The position numbers and the translations under genes were made by a program. A stretch of DNA of 64,000 nt from Cephalopachus bancanus. Taxonomy: Eukaryota > Chordata > Mammalia > Primates > Tarsiidae. This document shows, piece by piece, positions 36,301 through 46,225 of this stretch (its first letter is position 1; the number at the start of each line of letters is the position of its first letter). Location: contig JAPVLO010000975.1 of the NCBI GenBank assembly GCA_027257055.1, positions 1 to 64,000 on the forward strand, read 5' to 3'. The notes beneath the pieces are model-generated. The model was given only the letters and a program-made list of their open reading frames with translations, ran no database searches and was not told the origin of the DNA.

Positions 36301-36614
36301 TTGCTAATTATTTTGTTATGATTTTCAGAGTCAAAAGAAAAACTTTTTTTCTTGGAGCTATTTACAGTCTTTCAAAAATAAGTAAAGTATGTTCTTCTAA
36401 GCTAAATTTGAGGCATATATCTTTCTCTCTATCTAATTTCTTCAGAATTTGAAAGCTATTAATGTATAACAGTATGGTTATTTGCATACGTTAAATAAGA
36501 ATTTGTTTTCTTTGTAACAAAATATGATAGGAAATACTGGCTGTTTCACCAAGGCTTTGGAATAATGTTTCAAAACAAACTACTTTAAGAAATTAAGATT
36601 AAGATCTCTAAAGA

Positions 36615-37175
36615 CCCAACTTTTTTTTATTTAATCGGTATTTTTTATTTTTATATTGTGGGGTACAGTTAAGGGTTAGGTATACAAATATGCTTCATTC
36701 AGGCCCCCTTGTTGATAACTGGTGTCTCCCCGTCTCTAGACAGATGTTTACTACCATTAGTCCCATCCCCCCCATAGTTTCCCAACACTGTCAGTCATTT
36801 TCTTATAGTAGTGCATTGGATGATCAACTTTGACAAAGCCTCCACCACCTACCACTGGGGAAAGGAGAACCTATTCAGTAAATGGTGCTGGGGAAACTGG
36901 CTGACCACATGCAGAAGATTGAAACAGGACCCCTATCTGTCCCCATACACAAAAATTAATTCCAAATGGATCAGGGACCTAAATATAAAACCTCAAACCA
37001 TAAGAACCTTAGAAAATGAAGGACATACCCTCATGGAAATCGGAACTGGCATCCAATTCCTGAACAAAACTCGAAACGCACAGGCCGTAAGGGATAAGAT
37101 AGACAAGTGGGACCTCATTAAACTGACAAGCTTCTGCAAAGCCAAAGAAACCATCAAGACTCAATTTTAAAAAGC
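36615..37175. mobile_element. 5'-inverted L1 insertion in the provirus
   Basis: About 36620-36810 is the L1 3' end on the minus strand (reverse of TATACCTAACCCTTAACTGT). From about 36811 to 37170 ORF2 C-terminal sequence runs on the plus strand as an open frame of 119 codons. The ERV stretch is interrupted here relative to its homologue at 11.64 kb. A second twin-priming event in this window. Confidence 0.82.
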
Positions 37176-38137
37176 CCTTGAAAGGCTGGCCGGATCCATA
37201 CAGGTCTATATAACAAATGCTTGGCTAACTCAAAGGTTCCTGGAGAATCTAATCTAAAATTCTTTATGAAAGGAGTTCCAACAAAGTCAATTCAAAAAGG
37301 CCCATATGGCAAATAATTATTCTTGCTATACTTCATGCAAATATATTTAAAACCAATTTGATTAATAAATTGGTCCCACTTTTAATAAAAATGGAGAACT
37401 AAAGTTGAAGATTTATATTTCAAAAATATAGTACACCTGTTCTAAAATTATCTTGTTCACTATTATTTTCTACAATTTAAACTGTATCCTAAAGTCATCT
37501 CTGGCTACATGTCTCCAAGCTGATGCTATCCAATTTTTTCTTTAAACTTTCTCAAAGTAACTATATTTCCTTGTTAAAGTCATATCTTAATATTTATCAT
37601 TTTGTTTTCTTTTGTTCAGATACATTTTTTTCAGCTTTCCAACATTTACAGCTTCTGTTTATATAAAAAATGGTCCTGAATCTCCGGAGTCATTCCCTTC
37701 TTGGGACCACCTCATAGCTGTCTATAAATTCCCATCACAAAACCTGAAGGAACTGTGGTGACATCCAAAAATGAACTAAGGAGTTCACTAGAGCAATACT
37801 GAAAGCTACTTGTATTCCTATAGTGGGTGCCAAGTTCATTGGGGTAACTATTTGTTAATATATGTTACCAGATATCAAAGATTTAGAATGTCATCACAAG
37901 GGTTATCATGGCTCTTATTATAATCTTATTAATTCTAATAACATGTGCTTCTACACAGTGCAGATACTAAAAATACTCTAATAACCTCCTTGGCTCCTGT
38001 CCCATCATCCCATCCTCTTTATTGAGGTAGGCACATCTCTATAACCCATTCCACCAGGAAGCAGCCACAGATGACCGACCTTCAACCTTATTCCCTAGCC
38101 ATAAATAAGAATATTTTAAAACAACAGGGGGAGGGAA

Positions 38138-38687
38138 TGAAAAAGTGAAAAACTCAAACGGAGTAACTTTAGTCAAAGTGGCAGTCACTTTTAACATTGC
38201 GTAGTTTTGTCATAATTTTTCAGTTGCTTACTTTAACTCACCTTATAATTATTAAACAAAAAACAAAACTGGTTTTCCAGAGGTAGTTACTGATAATTGT
38301 CTTGTAACTCTTCAAGCATGCACTGTGCTAATTTTTACTAATTGCCCTCTTCCTTCCATAAAGGGGTTGACTTAATCTATTGCGATCAGCCCTTCATGAC
38401 TGACATGACCATGGTGACCTGTCCCCACTAGAAGAGAAACTGTAAAAACTCTGAACCTCAAGCATTTGCTGCCAAACATACCTTAAGAATCTGGCCCCCT
38501 CTCACCCTTTTTCTCTGATCTACTTATTTATTTATTTTTTTGAGTTGGAGTCTCACTCTTGCTGCCCAGGCTGGAGTGTAGTGGCATGCTCACAGTCTGA
38601 TCTGTTTACTAAATAAAATCTTTCTGACCCACTCTTTGTGATATTTTTTGCATACCCATGACAGCAGCTGAGCCTGCTAACCTAACA
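38138..38687 (+). mobile_element. 3' LTR of the 31.6 kb provirus
   Basis: Pairs with 31585-32520. It contains AATAAAATC near 38613 and a truncated Alu at about 38528-38598. Confidence 0.85.
38528..38598 (-). mobile_element. Truncated Alu in the 3' LTR
   Basis: Only about 65 bp of an Alu right end, with GAGTTGGAGTCTCACTC. Flanking TCTGATCT repeats suggest a target duplication (TGATCT on both sides). Confidence 0.8.
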
Positions 38688-40115
38688 GAAATTCTTGATT
38701 TAAATTTGACACTTCGCCAATCATACCTAATAAATCTATAGAATACTCCATCCAAAATCCATAGAATATGCATTCTTCTTATTTGTACGTGGAACATATT
38801 CTAAGGTTGACCATGTTTGCTCATAAAGCAAGTTTCAATAAATTTTTAAAAACTGAAATCATGCCAAGCCTGTTTGTAGACCACAGTGGAATTTTTTTAA
38901 ACAGTCAATACCAAGAGGAACTCTCAAAACCATACAAATGTATGGAAGCTAAACAATCTGCTGCTGAATGATGTTGGGTAAACAACAAAATCAAGACAGA
39001 AATTTTAAAAAACAAATGAAAATAGAGACACAATATACCAAACGTTTTGGATGCTGCAAAATCAGTGTTAAGAAGAAAGTGTATAACACTAAATGCACAC
39101 ACTGTAAATATAGAAACATCTCCAATAAGCAACCTAACACCATACTGAAAGGAATTAGAAAAATAAGAACAAACTAAACACAAAGCTGGCAGAATAAAAG
39201 AAATAATTAAAATTAGAGCAGAACTAAATGAAATTTCGACCAAATAAACCACAAAATTAATCAACAAAGTGAAAATTTTGTTCTTTGAAGGATAAACAAG
39301 ATTGATAGATAGCCAACTAAGTTAACAGAGAAAAAAGAAAATCCAAATAAGCACAATTAGAAATGACAAAAGTGACTTTACAACCAAAGCCACAGAAATA
39401 TAAAAGACCCTCAGACAGATTCAAATTCTCTATGCACATAAACTAGAAAGTCTGGAGGAAATGGGTAAGTTCCTGGAAACACACACCATTTCAAGACTGA
39501 AACAGGAATAAATTGACACACTGAACTAACCAAGAAACACTCACCAAATTGAATCAGTAATAATAAAAAGTATCTACCAACCAAAAAAATCTCTGGGCCA
39601 GATAGATTCACAGCCAAATTCTACCAGATGTACAAGGAAGAGTTGGCACCAATCCTATTGACGTTATTCTAAACCATCAAGAAGGAGGATTTCCTCTCTA
39701 ACTTACTTTATAAAGTCAACATTACCCTGAGACTAAAATCTGGTAAAGACACAACAACAAAAAAAGGAAAACTAGAAGCCAATCTTCCAGATGAACAAAG
39801 ATGAAAAAATCCTCAAAAATATTCTACAATTCACATCCGGCAGCAAATTAAAAAGATAATTCACAATGATCAGGCTTTTTCCTGGGATACAAGAATGGTT
39901 CAACATATGCAAAACAATAAACATGATTCACCATATAAGCAGAATTAAAAACAAAACCCCCATAATCATCTCAACAGACACAAAAGAATTTAATGAAAAC
40001 CAACATTCCTTCATGATAAAAACCCCAAGAAAACTAGGCATTGAAGGAACATACCTTAAAATAATAAGAGCTGTCTATGACAAACCCATAGCCAATATCA
40101 TCCTGAATGTGCAAA
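38688..40115 (+). mobile_element. Old L1, right part (ORF2)
   Basis: Continuation of the L1 broken by the provirus. It covers the ORF2 endonuclease to RT region with many stops, ending near CTGAATGTGCAAAAGT. Confidence 0.85.
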
Positions 40116-40785
40116 AGTAAAAACATCGCCCCTGTCCCATTACTGACTTTAAAAGTGGTTTCTGCTTCTGGGTATCTGCTCCATAAACTGTGATGCCCTG
40201 TGTCCACCTGTCAGTCTCTTCAATTTTTAGGGGAATGGTTTGCCTTGTGTCCTCAGTTCTCTGATGTATCTGAGATGAATAATTGATTTTCTAGTTTGCT
40301 CGGCATTTTCTTGCTGTAGGGATGTTATTGATGATTTTTAGACTCCTTATATGCCAGACTAGAAACCAGAAGTCTCCAAAAACATTTTTTAAAGGTGATA
40401 TTAAGCCTCTGTCTGCCACAGCCTCCCTAGTCCTCCGTGAGCCCAGCACAACTCAGGACCATGGGGAAGCCAGCCTTGAAGGGCCTCCCCATGCTGAAGG
40501 ATGAGGCACAAGCTTGGAGCCAGCTGCTTCACACAAGGGTTCTGGGAGCGGGCTTACATAGTGGTGGCTCAGTAAATACACTGATTCATGCAATTGAATT
40601 AACACAGAATGCCCTTGTACGCCTTTCAGCTGTTCTCAAAAGCCATCATCCTCCCAACAGTGGTTTGTTGCCCACAATCCTCATTTCCTCTGTTTCTTGA
40701 GTTAAATGAACTGGTAAGAGACTAGAGTTTTACTTGAACTCCATCTCTCCTTGCCAGTAAGCCTTTTCCTTAAGTTGAAATGTCT
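40116..40785. other. Unassigned sequence
   Basis: No clear repeat or exon. Confidence 0.35.
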
Positions 40786-41082
40786 TTATTCATAATTGTC
40801 AAAAACTGGAACAAGAAATCCCCAATAAGTGAATGAATTAACAAACTGTAGTATTTTTCCATAAAAATAAATGAGCTACCGAGTCGTAAAAAGACATGGA
40901 GGAACCCTAAGTGAAGGAACAAGTCTGAGAGGCTACACACTGTGTGATTCCAAATGTATGACATCATAGAAATGACAAACTAGAAAAACAGTAAAAATAT
41001 AAGTGGCTGCCTGCCGGAGACCAGCTCCAGCCGGGTTCAGGGTACCCCAAAGGTGGAGACGGCGTCGGCGATTGGGGGGAAG

Positions 41083-41086
<4 letters not shown>

Positions 41087-41150
<64 letters not shown>
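41087..41150. repeat. (GA)n microsatellite in the LTR
   Basis: About 32 GA units. The Arg-Glu and Ser-Leu open frames crossing it are artefacts. Confidence 0.97.
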
Positions 41151-41155
<5 letters not shown>

Positions 41156-41220
41156 AAAGAAAGAGACTGGACTCTAGTCTAGTGCAGAAGCGATGTGTGT
41201 TATCGGGAATTACAACGGGT

Positions 41221-41232
41221 CTTTTATACACA
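41221..41232 (-). promoter_or_regulatory. TATA box of the solo LTR
   Basis: TGTGTATAAAAG on the minus strand, placed as in class II LTR U3 regions. Activity unknown. Confidence 0.55.
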
Positions 41233-42100
41233 AAGTCAGATGTGGGAGGGGCGTCCTCCACCCACCAGAAATCTTAATCCATGAAAACTTAATCAATGAT
41301 TGCCTTTAAACCCTTTTCATATGATAATCTTAAAATCCCATAACAAAGAATAACCTGATCCGTGACTGACATATTCTATAAACCTTTTTCATCCTAAGCT
41401 GATTGATTTATGCCAAGTTAAACAATTCTATAGAAGCTTAAGTATTTACTTTACAAACGAAAGTGGCCCATCCCAGAATGTTTGGAATGTGGCCCAGTCC
41501 AAAGTTCACAGTGGGTTACCTGCAAGTAACCCAGCCGCATTCTTTCAACAAAGTGGCTGTCTTCTAAAACTATATTCTACAATTCACACCTTCAATAAAT
41601 CCTAAGATCATGACCCAGAAGCCTGTGACCAATACTAAGGCTCTTAGATGTGACACGAGTTTGAATTATAAGTTGTGTGAAAGCCAAAACTGCAGTTTGC
41701 GGAAGAATGGGAGCAATGAGCTTCTAAAGTTAGCTTGTGTTCATCCCATTCTCAGAGTTTTTATGTTTTGAGGTCACAGGAGCTTAATCTGGTTAGTGCT
41801 GAGTAGAAAGGGGGAGGAAATGGGGTCAATAGCTCCCGAACGCATCCTAGTGGTCTTGGGGTCAATGGTCCTTCCTGATCCCTAATGCTCAGTGGGCCTC
41901 CGTGGCTGGCTCCCAACAGCTGTCAGAGTTTTGGGGGCAGCAAGAGAGGGATGAGTAAGTGAAGCACATAGGATTTTTCAAGTGGTGAAAAGATTATGTG
42001 ACAGTGTAACGGTGGATACACAATAGTATGCATTTATCAAAACCCATAGAATTATGCCATACAAGGAGTGAACAATGGACTTTAATTAAAAAATAATGGA

Positions 42101-42405
42101 GGCCAGGTGTGGTGGCTCACACCTGTAATCCCAGCACCTTGGGAGGCAGGGGAAAGAGGATTGCCTAAGCCCAGGGTCTCAAGACCAGCCTGGGCAACTT
42201 GGCGAGACTTTATCTCTACAGTAAATCAAAAAATTAGCTGGGCATGGTGGTGCATGACTGTGCTTCCAGCTACTTGGAAAGTTGAGGCAGAAGAATCAGC
42301 TAAGCCCATGAGGTCAAGGCTGTGGTGGCCATGAGCAAGGTACTGCACTCCAGCCTGGGCAACAGAGTGAGACTCCTCCTCAAAATAATAATAATAATAA
42401 TAATT
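42101..42405 (+). mobile_element. Alu with (AAT)n tail
   Basis: Plus dimeric Alu from GGCCAGGTGTGGTGGCTCAC to GAGTGAGACTCC. The tail has become about seven AAT units (42382-42403). Confidence 0.92.
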
Positions 42406-42585
42406 GAAAATCAATATTGATATTCACTCATTCACTGTTACAACAGTAGCACACTAACTCAAGGTGTTAATGGTAGAGGAAACATTCTCTAGGGGACAGA
42501 AGGGGTATATGGGAACTATACTATCTCTACTCAACTTTCTCAAAAATTAAAATTGTCCCAATTAATCTATTAATAAAAAAACTAA

Positions 42586-43055
42586 ACATGCAACTACCAC
42601 ACAACCCAACAATTACTTTCCTAGGCATTTATCCTGGAGAATTAAAACGTATGTTCACACAAAATCCTGTATGAGAATGTGTGGTAGCAGCTTCATTTGT
42701 GTAACAGTCAAGCAATGGAAGCAGTCCAGATGCCTTTCAATGAGCAAATGGTTTAAAAAGAAACAAAACATCTGTGGCACATGATGTAGCCCTTCAAATA
42801 CTATTCAGGAATAAAAAAGAATGGACTGTTCATGTCCACTGTCCACCATACAATGAGCTGGTTGGATCTCCTGATAATTATGGCAAATTAAAATACGCCA
42901 ACTTGTATACTTACGTGATTCCATTTATATGAGATTTTTGAAATGACATTACAAAAAGAAAGAACTGATAAATGGCTGGATGATTTCTAAGGGGCTGTGT
43001 AGAGGGCGGGTCTAGGAGAGAATTGCATGTAGCTAGAAAAGGGTGATATGAGGGA
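42586..43055 (+). mobile_element. L1 3' fragment next to microRNA block I
   Basis: Plus-strand old L1, ending in the segment with TTCTTGTGGTGACGGAA just before the first tandem unit. A related L1 piece with TTGTGGTGATGGAAG precedes the third duplicate at 57.65 kb. Confidence 0.65.
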
Positions 43056-43505
43056 TTCTTGTGGTGACGGAAGGGACTGAGGTCCAGGTGGCTCCCTAGT
43101 ATTTCCTAACATCAGGAAAAGCAGCTCAAGGTGCCTGCAGCTGCAGTTTCTTCCACAAGCACACCATGAAGCCTAAACACTGAACTTACTTATTGATCGT
43201 GCATTCCATCTTCAGTTAGAACCCTCTCACCTGCTCTATGTACACCTGTGTGATTGGCAAGACCAGCAGAGAACCAGCTTGTTTCAATTTTCTCCCCTAT
43301 TGCAAAAAAAATCTTTATCTCTTCTGTCATTATTTTATCTAATCTGTGGGTGTCCACGTTGTTAGGAATGGACCACTGAAATTTTCTTGATATTGACTGA
43401 GGTTCAGAGGGTCACCTAGTATTCTCCTAAGATTAGACAAGGCAGCTCAAGGTGTGTGTAGCTTCACCCCCATTGCCAGCCCAAAGGCCATCACAGATTT
43501 GTTCC

Positions 43506-43590
43506 TGGTCAGCCTTACTCTACCCAGAGAGAAACTAGATGCATGCAGTATAAATGACTGACACCTTGCTGGGTAGGGTACTGCAAATGG
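43506..43590 (+). ncRNA. miR-506-family-like stem-loop A
   Basis: The 5' arm TACTCTACCCAG (43516-43527) pairs without gap with CTGGGTAGGGTA (43570-43581): 12 pairs with one G-U. The remaining arm is looser, with a terminal loop near GCATGCAGTATAAA. The 3' arm TGACTGACACCTTGCTGGGT (from 43555) has the layout of the X-linked miR-506/514 mature 3p products, whose 3' ends are GAGTAGA or GGGTAG. The 5' arm TACTCT is likewise as in miR-514 precursors. The name follows family resemblance remembered, not a search. Expression not shown. It is the only member of its position class. Confidence 0.72.
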
Positions 43591-44030
43591 TATGTCTGAA
43601 TGTAGAACTGCTGTCCCATTGCTCACTGGAACGCCCTATAGCTTTCATCATACCCTCCCAGTAGAGCACGATGCCTGAGCCCTGATCTTATTTATTCTTA
43701 AGTCATAGAGAATACTCACTCCACTGGTCTCCAATTTGCATCCCTCCCTCACTGAGAATCAGCTCTATTTTTACTAGAGTGATTGGCATGACCAGAAGGA
43801 AACAGGCTTGTTCCCACTTTCTCACTGACTAGGACATATCTTTGTCTCCTCTATCTTTAAATTATCTTACCTGTCAGTGTTCACGTTGTTAGGAATGGAC
43901 CACTGAAATCATCTTGAGGATGAGGGAGCTCCAAGTGACTGCCTACATTACCATGGGATCAGGTAAGGCTTCTTAGACATCGGCAGCTTCACACCAATCA
44001 CTGGTTTGATGTCCATCACTAATGTGTTGT

Positions 44031-44120
44031 TGGTGAGCCTTGGTCTACCAAGAAAAGAAGAAATGACACTGAGTCTAAATGACTAGCACCTTTCTGAGTA
44101 AGGCACTGTACAAGCATGGC
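44031..44120 (+). ncRNA. miR-506-family-like stem-loop B
   Basis: The 5' arm GTCTACCAAGAAAAG pairs through AGAAAAG with CTTTCT of the 3' arm. The 3' arm TGACTAGCACCTTTCTGAGT then AAGG (44080-44103) shares CACCTTTCTGAG with the human miR-513 3p type, and the downstream AATG/ACTGTACA-AGCATG flank is similar too. Corresponds in position to stem-loops E and H. It differs from them in the predicted seed (GACTAGC against GACTGGC). Confidence 0.75.
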
Positions 44121-44526
44121 TGAATGTGGACATGTTGCCAACTCCCCAACTCTGCAGTTTTCATCACTCCATTCAGCACAGCAAGAGACTTGAACCCTGA
44201 ACTTATTTATTCATAAGTAATAGGGAATACCCACTCCATTGCCTTCCAGTTTGCATCCTTCCCTCCCTGAGTACTCCCTCACCTGCTCTATGTTTATCTA
44301 AATTATTGGCAGGACCAGTAGAAAACAAGCTTCTACTCATTTTCTCAGTCAGGTAGTATCTTTACATCCTCTATCTCTATCTTTCCTAACCTGTTGTGTT
44401 CATCATTTTAGAATATTACTGGGGTGCAGTTGGGCACCTAGCGTCTCCTGAGATTTGATAAGACAGATCAAGTGACCGGCTGATTCACCACATCACTTGT
44501 CCAATGTCCACCGCCATGTTGTACTT

Positions 44527-44912
44527 GATGAATCTTACTCCAGCCGGAAAGGAAACAGTCACATGTAGTTTTAAGATATCTTTCTGGGCCAGGCGCGGTG
44601 GCTTAAGCCTGTAATCCCAGCATTTTGGGAGGTTGAGGCAAGAGGATTGCCTGAGCTCACGGGTTCAAGACCAGCCTGGGCAACATGGTGAGACTTTGTC
44701 TCTACAATAATTGAAAAAATTAGCTGGGCATGGTAGCATGTGACTGTAGTTCTGGCTACTTGGAAAGCCGAGGTGGAAGGATCCCCAGAGCCCAGCAGGT
44801 CGACGCTGGTGTGGCCGTGAGCATGCCACTGCACTCCAGCCTGGGCTGTCACTTTTTTTGCCTTCGACTCAAAAAAAAAGATATCTTTCTGGTAGGGTAC
44901 TACACACAGCAT
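44527..44912 (+). pseudogene. Stem-loop C, split by an Alu
   Basis: The left part (44527-44587) carries the 5' arm TACTCCAGCCGGAAAG and the loop. The right part (44893-44912) carries GTAGGGTAC of the 3' arm. The Alu sits in the 3' arm at AAGATATCTTTCTGG, which is duplicated on both sides. Without the insert CCGGAAAG would pair with CTTTCTGG. Intact counterparts are F and I. The precursor can no longer fold normally. Confidence 0.75.
44573..44892 (+). mobile_element. Alu inserted in a microRNA precursor
   Basis: Plus Alu from GGGCCAGGCGCGGTGGCT to an A9 tail, with a perfect 15-bp duplication AAGATATCTTTCTGG (44573-44587 and 44878-44892). It lacks the right-end stretch after CTGGGC in part, replaced by TGTCACTTTTTTTGCC. 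Confidence 0.94.
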
Positions 44913-45340
44913 GTGAATATGGGGCTGATGCCCCATTTTGCTTTGTAATGCCCTGCAGCTTTCATTACTTCCTGCATTAGACCATGATGGCTGAACCCTG
45001 ATCTTATTTATTCATAAGTTCTAGAGAATACCCACTCCACTGCTCTTCCTCAGTGAGGATTCTCTCACCGGCTCTGCATGCACCGGGATGATTGGCAGGA
45101 CCAGTAGAAAACAATACGTTCCCATTTTCTCTTCCTTTAATAGGGAGTTCTTCATCTCCTCTATCTTTATCTTCTCTAAACTGTATGTGTTCCTGTTATT
45201 AGGAATGGACCACTGAAATCATATTGAGGATGCCTTTGTTCCAGGTGGCTACCTCGGATCTCCTGGGATCAGGGAAGGCAGCTCAAGGCACCTGCATCTC
45301 TACCCCATCACTGCTCCAAAGGTCACCACAAACGTGTTCT

Positions 45341-45430
45341 TGGCGAGTCTTACTCTACCCAGGTGATAACCAGCAATACACAGTCAATGTGACTGACATC
45401 ATTTTGAGTACAGGGCACTACACACAGCAT
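45341..45430 (+). ncRNA. miR-506-family-like stem-loop D
   Basis: The 5' arm TACTCTACCCAGGTGAT and the 3' arm TGACTGACATCATTTTGAGT then ACA (45390-45412) pair through TACTC/GAGTA and AGGTGAT/ATCATTTT, with an asymmetric internal loop. Its predicted 3p seed GACTGAC equals that of stem-loop A. Position class of G and J. Confidence 0.62.
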
Positions 45431-46225
45431 ATCTAAATGTGGAGGTGCTGCCTGATTCCTGTCATAACTCCCTGCAGCTTTTATCACTCTCCTCAGCACA
45501 GCTTGATGCCCAAATCCTGATTTGTGTTTTTGTGAGTCCTAGGGGATATCCACTTCACTGACCTCTAGTTTCTATCCCTTCTTCAGTGAAGATCCTCTCA
45601 CCTGCTCTATTTGTACCGGGCTGATTGCCAGGAGCAGGAGTGAATTATCTTGGTCCTGTTTCCTTTGTTCATTTCAAATGGTTTGATGCTCCCTCAAGTT
45701 AAAAGGAAACTTCAAGTACACCGGCCACATCCTTTTCTCCACACATTCCTTCAGTTCAAATCCATAGAAAAAGTATGACAAGACACCCAGAATTTCATGA
45801 GAGCATCAGAAATACATCAGAGATTGGGAGGGAAAATTTTTAGTTTCCTCCTTCATTCTATGAGAGGAAACTAAGCTTTTAACTCATATCTGTTGATTTC
45901 CACTATAGGGCTCCTGTGCTCTGATTTTCTCTGAACCCAAGGGGATGTTGTAAGACAGTATGTGATGACATATGTGACCTTGAACCAGTTCTCCTGGAAA
46001 TGACTGGAACCTCTCTCTCAATTACACCTGACAATAGCAATACCCACGCGATACTTCCCCTATCATCCCTTTTAAAGCTTGACACAAAGTAGCAAAGACT
46101 CACCTCCTTTCTTCACCAAAGCAAGTTTAATAGAAGATGCAAAGCAGAGAAGAAATCTGCCCATTCTCCAGGACTCTTACAGGTCTATACAAGCTGTGAG
46201 GGCCAACATCTGGAAGCTATTTGTG

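Larger units (their letters stand above)
31580..38692 (+). mobile_element. Class I-like provirus with both LTRs, inside an old L1
   Basis: The 5' LTR is 31585-32520 and the 3' LTR 38138-38687. Both begin TGAAA and end CCTAACA. Flanking target copies are GAAAC (31580-31584) and GAAAT (38688-38692). A primer-binding-like stretch TTTGGTGGCCCTGTACAAGG follows the 5' LTR, and a purine tract ACAACAGGGGGAGGGAA precedes the 3' LTR. The interior is degraded. A nucleocapsid-like zinc-knuckle region is traceable near 34700-34860 but has stops and lost cysteines. Pol is not readable. An L1 insertion occupies about 36620-37170 and an LTR fragment about 33265-33370. No intact gag, pol or env. Confidence 0.85.
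41006..41924 (-). mobile_element. Solo LTR, class II (ERV-K/IAP-like)
   Basis: A 907-bp LTR (41012-41918), beginning TGTTGGGAGCCAGCCACGG and ending GGTCTCCGGCA on the minus strand. It is bounded by a 6-bp target copy, GCTGCC and GCTGTC, differing at one base. A TATA element TGTGTATAAAAG sits at 41232-41221. Downstream of it a (GA/CT)n run occupies 41087-41150. Without internal sequence it is a solo LTR made by recombination. The promoter, if active, would read leftward. Confidence 0.85.
40786..42585 (+). mobile_element. Old L1 3' end, interrupted by a solo LTR and an Alu
   Basis: L1M-type 3' sequence before the LTR (to 41011), between LTR and Alu (41919-42100) and after the Alu (42404-42585). 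The order is that of a continuous L1 3' UTR. Confidence 0.65.
43056..46225 (+). repeat. MicroRNA-bearing tandem block I
   Basis: Five copies of a unit of about 0.50-0.53 kb. Unit landmarks are GGACCACTGAAAT (43370, 43897, 45207), TCACCTGCTCTATGT and CAGTTTGCATCC-type stretches. The first copy (43056-43375) has an internal deletion and no stem-loop. The other four hold the stem-loops at 43506, 44031, 44527 and 45341. After about 45660 comes a non-tandem flank shared with blocks II and III until 46225. The Alu at 44588 adds about 305 bp. Confidence 0.88.

Noticed and set aside
41037..41277. Long Arg-Glu and Ser-Leu repeat frames.
   Set aside because: Direct product of the (GA)n run in the solo LTR.
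45070..45200. A minus-strand stretch that reads like a signal peptide followed by a GTGAG donor.
   Set aside because: The reading frame depends on a one-base deletion private to this unit. The other units put the ATG and the hydrophobic part in different frames.
43056..46225. The tandem array taken as a CRISPR-like or ordinary satellite array.
   Set aside because: Units of about 0.5 kb with diverged sequence and hairpins in a mammalian genome do not fit CRISPR; unlike a plain satellite, conservation centres on the stem-loops.
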